DNA from: Bugula neritina
Lineage: Eukaryota > Bryozoa > Gymnolaemata > Cheilostomatida > Bugulidae
DNA length: 64,000 bases
NCBI GenBank assembly: GCA_964035545.1
Contig: OZ037765.1
Coordinates: forward strand, 6,894,698-6,958,697
Reading direction: 5' to 3'
The notes under the pieces are model-generated. The model searched no databases. It was not told where the DNA came from and saw only the letters and a list, made by a program, of their open reading frames with translations. Position 1 is the first letter of the stretch. Each line of letters begins with the position of its first letter. Below are positions 60,000-64,000 of this stretch, one piece after another. Made by a program: the position numbers and the translations under genes.

Positions 60000-62900
60000 A
60001 TGGAGAAATATTTTCAGATAAAATCATCAAAAGCTGAATCTGAAAACAAAGGAGATTCTTCAACCGACGATGGAGATGAATTTTCTGGACCAGTTTTGCA
60101 ATACATACCTTGGGTCGGTGCATTACACTTAACTTAGTCTTAAAGTTGCCATTAAGTGGTTGCGGTTACCAGCATAAATAATAGATACATTATACCAATA
60201 CTTACTCTTAGTATAAATATTACCATTACTATTACTATTACTATTACTATTACTATTACTATTACTATTAGTATTAATCATTTAGTGGCCTTCGCCAAGG
60301 CTATCACTATCAGTATCAATATCATCACTATCACTATGTAGTATGTGACTACCACTATGAGTATGGGTATGACTCTAAAAGTAAAAGCAGATTAAAAATA
60401 CAATACTCAGTCTCATACTCATAGTCAATGTCATACTAACAGTAATACTCATAAAAAAATAAACAAAGAAAAATAATTTTAATTTAGTTGATAATTTAAA
60501 GATGCTTATGCCTAGTCATTATCAATACCATTGTCATTATAATTTTGTTTGAAGAACTGGCATCAACAGTAAACCTAAAAATAAATACAGCAAAACTGAA
60601 TAATTAATAAATTATTATTAGGCTACTTATATAAATTATCAAACAATTATTTTAATTAATGTACTTTGTTAATTTAACACAGCTTATTATCTGAATTCTT
60701 TTTTGATAACAAATAGCATACATCCACATAAAGCTGACAAGCATGAGCTAAATGGAGATTCAAGAAGTTAAATACTACTAAGTAGTATAATTGGACCTGT
60801 AAATAGTAATGCTTATCAACTCTGCACCTCGCAAGCAGCTCCTCCTTACTACCCCCTACAGTCACTGGAGTAAACTGCTGCTTAGTCTAGGGCATCAGCA
60901 TCTCACCCTTTGTTGAGCAACATAATTTAACACAATATAGTAATCGGTTTCTAGTCTGAGAATCTATTGATCTGTCCATTTGATGCTACTGAAGCAGTAT
61001 AAATGTCATGGATCTGTTGTTAGTGCAAGTTATTTTGCTTAAGCTTTACTCTTTGTGGTAGATCTGTTACTTGTAATACAGTTCTCAGAGAGTGTAGTCC
61101 TCTGACCATCTTATTTTATGAAAGTTTTATATTTATCTGTATATAAGAATGTAATGTACTCATTGTTCTCTTCATCATAGATGGAACTTGTAAGTTATTT
61201 AGAATAAATATGCTTCGTATATACAATTAATATCCAGGAAGAAGGTGCATGCCTATCAACTGCAGTGTATTGCTGCAAGTCGGAAAAAGTAATACATGAG
61301 TTTCAGTTTTGTTCAGCAAGTTTCAAGTTCAAAATAAACTTAGTTTTAGTTATACACTCACTGCATATAAATTTGGAGTTGTGTGCACTATTTAGGTAGA
61401 GAAATATCGTCCTGCAAAGATAGAAGAAGTTGCCCACCAAGAAGAGGTCCTGGCTGTACTGCGATCCTGTCTCAAAGGAAGTGATGTACCACACATGCTT
61501 TTCTACGGGCCACCGGGTACTGGGAAGACAACTACCATTTTGGCTTTCTGCAAGGAGTTATATGGCGTAGATTTCTGGAGGTTAGTCTCATTAGAGATGG
61601 CTATGATTAGCTAGGCAGAGCACATGATTGATATTGGATAGCTACTTACAAAGTCAAGTTCTAACTCTAGCTTTTATTGTTTGTTTACCTCTAATATACA
61701 TTATACTTCACCTTCTAATATAAATATACATTATACTACACTTTCTAATATAAATATACATTATACTTCACCTGCTAATATAAATATACACTTTATTTCA
61801 ATTTATTTCTTTAAAATTTAGTTGTGATTATTTCCAGAGAGCGAGTGTTAGAGCTTAATGCATCAGATGAAAGAGGCATATCTGTGGTGAGACATAAAAT
61901 AAAGACATTTGCTGGAACAGCTGTGAGCACGACCCGGCCAGATGGTACCCCATGCCCTTCTTTCAAAGTTGTTATTTTGGATGAAGCTGACTCTATGACT
62001 AATGCAGCCCAGTCAGCGCTGAGACGCACAATGGAAGTTCATTCTAAGTCTACCAGGTATGTGTTGTAGTAGTTGATGAGGTGTTATAAACAGTAGATCC
62101 ACAAAATTATGTAAAAATAAAACAATTTATGAGTAGGCAACTCCTATTTTTTCATTTTTTTTTCATGCATACAGTTTGAATAAAAAGAAAACTCACACAA
62201 GTTTATAGTCGCTATCCCTGTGAGAAACCCCTGATGGAAATGGTTTTTGTTAAAGCGAGCTAAAGACTTATTCAGATGAGGCACAGGAACAATTATGACT
62301 GGATGCTCTTCCTAACATCACCAATGGCCTATGTCGGGGTTCGAACCCATAACTTCGTGTTCACTAAGCAAACGCTCTAACCCCTAGACCACGGCTGCTC
62401 CCTAGTATAATGAAATTTTTATATAAAAGTTTTTGGTTGTTGAGAGTATGTGGTATTTCCTTGGAATTGCAAGCTTCTGATAATTTGGTATCAAAAATAG
62501 AATGGTTGTTGACATCCTTATAGTTCCCATGTCTAATCTGCCACGAAAGTCATGATATAGCGTTGAAGAACTTATATTACAGGTTTTGTCTCATCTGCAA
62601 CTACGTGAGCAGAATTATTGACCCAATCACGTCGCGATGCGCCAAGTTCAGATTCAAACCTCTCTCGGAGGAGCACATGGGCAGACGGTATGTGTGACAT
62701 AGCATTGTGTGATATAGCATTGTGTGACATAGTGTTGTGTGACATAGTATTGTGTGACATATCGTTGTGTGACATAGCATTGTGTGAGATAGTTTTGCGT
62801 GACATTGTATTGTGTGACATAGTGTTGTGTGACATAGTATTGTGTGACATAGCGTTGTGTGATATAGTATTGTGTGACATAGTTTTGCATGACATTGTAT

Positions 62901-64000
62901 TGTGTGACATAGCATTTTATGACATAGTGTTGTGTGACATTGCGTGACATAGTATTGTGTGACGTAGCATTGTGTGTTTTAGTTTCTACTGTATGAACAG
63001 TAGCCCTGTAGACTGCACAGGTGCAGCTTTTGTAGAGCACGCTACATGTATACTCTTGAAGTTGTTAGAGTACAGGAAATATGCTACAAAACATGACAAT
63101 ACAATCTACAATGCTCTATGGCACCATAATATGCAGCCCATTATTCTTTAATCTTAGCACTGATGCCTGTCATATCTTGTTAGGTTGAAGATGATTGCTG
63201 ACAGTGAGTCTGTAGACATCAATGAAGAAGCTATACAGGCATTACTTGAGTTTAGTGAAGGGGACATGAGAAAGTCTATCACATTTCTTCAGGTACAGAT
63301 ACTTCCAAATTATTGATGGCTAGACTTTATGATCCTTTATTTATTTATAGGATGAAGCATTCTCTTTATTGCACTCGTATATCTGTATATATTATGTTTA
63401 TAAGTATATTTTTATGTCTTTTTGTATGTTTGTATGTTTATGGATATATTATGTATGTATATGTATTTATCTATGTAGCCTATATGTATTTATGAGTATA
63501 TGCGTCTATCAAGCATATCATTTTAAACTCTGAAATTAAAATAACTCTACAATAATTGTAACTGATATGTATAAAAACTGGACTATCATGATTAGGTGAT
63601 ACAATGGGAGATCAGATTACCTGCTTTGATTTTCCACGTAACTTTAAATAATCCCAGCAGTGTAATTTGCAATATGGCCTGTTGGATAATTTCACTGTTG
63701 GGATTTTATGACCTAGCAATATCCTGTCTAGCAGGCCTGAAATGGGGAGTTTATGACACCCGTAATTGCTTGTTCTATATACATGCAGGCACTCCTGTGT
63801 TTTTGTGCCTCTTTTCTGACATGTAACACTACCACCTCAAATATACTCTGGGAAGGTTGGCTCGTATTTCACGTATTGTCAATCATATTGTGTGAATAGA
63901 CTGACTTCTCTTATTGCAGTGTGTGGCTAAATTAAGAGCTGGACAGACGATTGTTAAGGAAGACATTTTAGAAGTATCTGGATGTATTGACCAATCAGTG
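60000..64000 (+). CDS. RFC4: Replication factor C subunit 4, 5' part
   Basis: Exons 60000-60113, 61396-61580, 61838-62056, 62583-62687, 63184-63292 and 63920 to the window end; all phases agree, giving about 270 residues. AAA+ features: VEKYRP box (39-44), Walker A GPPGTGKT (76-83), LNASDERG, Walker B DEAD (148-151) and SRC (190-192) with the arginine finger. The DGxPCPxFK insertion before Walker B and [14 protein letters not shown] identify RFC4 rather than RFC2 or RFC5. RFC4 is a subunit of the pentameric loader that opens PCNA and places it at primer ends. The N-terminus is short and acidic. The last roughly 90 residues (collar domain) lie beyond the window. Intron 3 contains a SINE; introns 2 and 4 carry minisatellites at their ends. 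Confidence 0.95.
60222..60270 (+). repeat. ATTACT hexanucleotide microsatellite
   Basis: About eight units in RFC4 intron 1, followed by degenerate ATC/ATT-rich sequence to about 60450. Confidence 0.88.
61689..61800 (+). repeat. 30-bp minisatellite, about 3.8 copies
   Basis: Unit tctaatataaatatacatta + tacttcacct, ending about 37 bp before the RFC4 exon 3 acceptor (61837). Confidence 0.85.
62188..62402 (-). mobile_element. tRNA-derived SINE, copy 2 (RFC4 intron 3)
   Basis: Minus-strand copy starting GGGAGCAGCCGTGG at 62402, with GGGTTCGAACCC as B box and a body matching copy 1 through cagggatagcgactataaac, ending near 62188. It lacks the extra 3' unit of copy 1. I could not find a convincing target duplication. 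Confidence 0.85.
62690..62965 (+). repeat. 15-bp minisatellite at the RFC4 exon 4 donor, about 18 copies
   Basis: Unit ttgtgtgacatagta with point variants, starting at base 3 of intron 4. The donor sequence gtatgtgtgacat is nearly one repeat unit (gtattgtgtgacat). Because the unit is five codons long, several frames remain open through it; these are artefacts. Confidence 0.93.

Noticed and set aside
62572-63040. Repetitive open frames on both strands (MSHNT and CDIVL repeats)
   Set aside because: Artefacts of a 15-bp repeat whose length is a multiple of three.

Overview
This is an AT-rich window of a eukaryotic nuclear genome, with multi-exon genes, GT-AG introns of about 100-1000 bp, microsatellites, minisatellites, tRNA-derived SINEs and one full-length LTR retrotransposon. 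The gene set (an odd-skipped zinc-finger factor, DNA2, a tubulin-type cytosolic carboxypeptidase, RFC4 and an N-acetylneuraminate-lyase-like enzyme) points to a bilaterian invertebrate. I cannot place it further with confidence. All gene models below were spliced by hand from reading frame, splice sites and family resemblance.

Layout. At 1-2.1 kb lie the first three exons of a minus-strand NPL-like gene that runs off the left edge; a perfect (GT)153 tract sits in its first intron. At 2.2-10.0 kb I see no gene. At 10.1-17.9 kb is a plus-strand odd-skipped/OSR-type factor with five C2H2 fingers, a 24-residue polyQ tract and two alternative first exons. At 18-20.2 kb is intergenic simple-sequence DNA. 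At 20.2-38.2 kb is a 21-exon DNA2 nuclease/helicase gene (about 1292 aa). Its third intron holds a 6.9-kb antisense Ty3/gypsy element (21584-28518) with indistinguishable LTRs, a tRNA-Leu primer site, and gag and pol joined by a -1 frameshift signal. At 39.6-58.2 kb is a 24-exon (or longer) AGBL2/3-like carboxypeptidase with a second upstream 5' exon set. At 60.0-64.0 kb is the 5' part of RFC4, which runs off the right edge.

Functionally, DNA2 (flap and end processing) and RFC4 (clamp loading) both act with PCNA. The DNA2 here has a long N-terminal extension with a good PIP-box match. The carboxypeptidase would trim glutamate side chains from tubulin. The odd-skipped factor is a developmental transcription regulator. 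I see no functional link that would make this a gene cluster.

The least ordinary signals are: the complete frameshift cassette of the retroelement (slippery heptamer, 6-nt spacer, 10-bp stem); five minisatellites lying against exon-intron junctions, one of which copies the DNA2 exon 12 end together with its splice donor; paired alternative first exons in two genes; and a SINE family with one copy in an intron of each of three genes.
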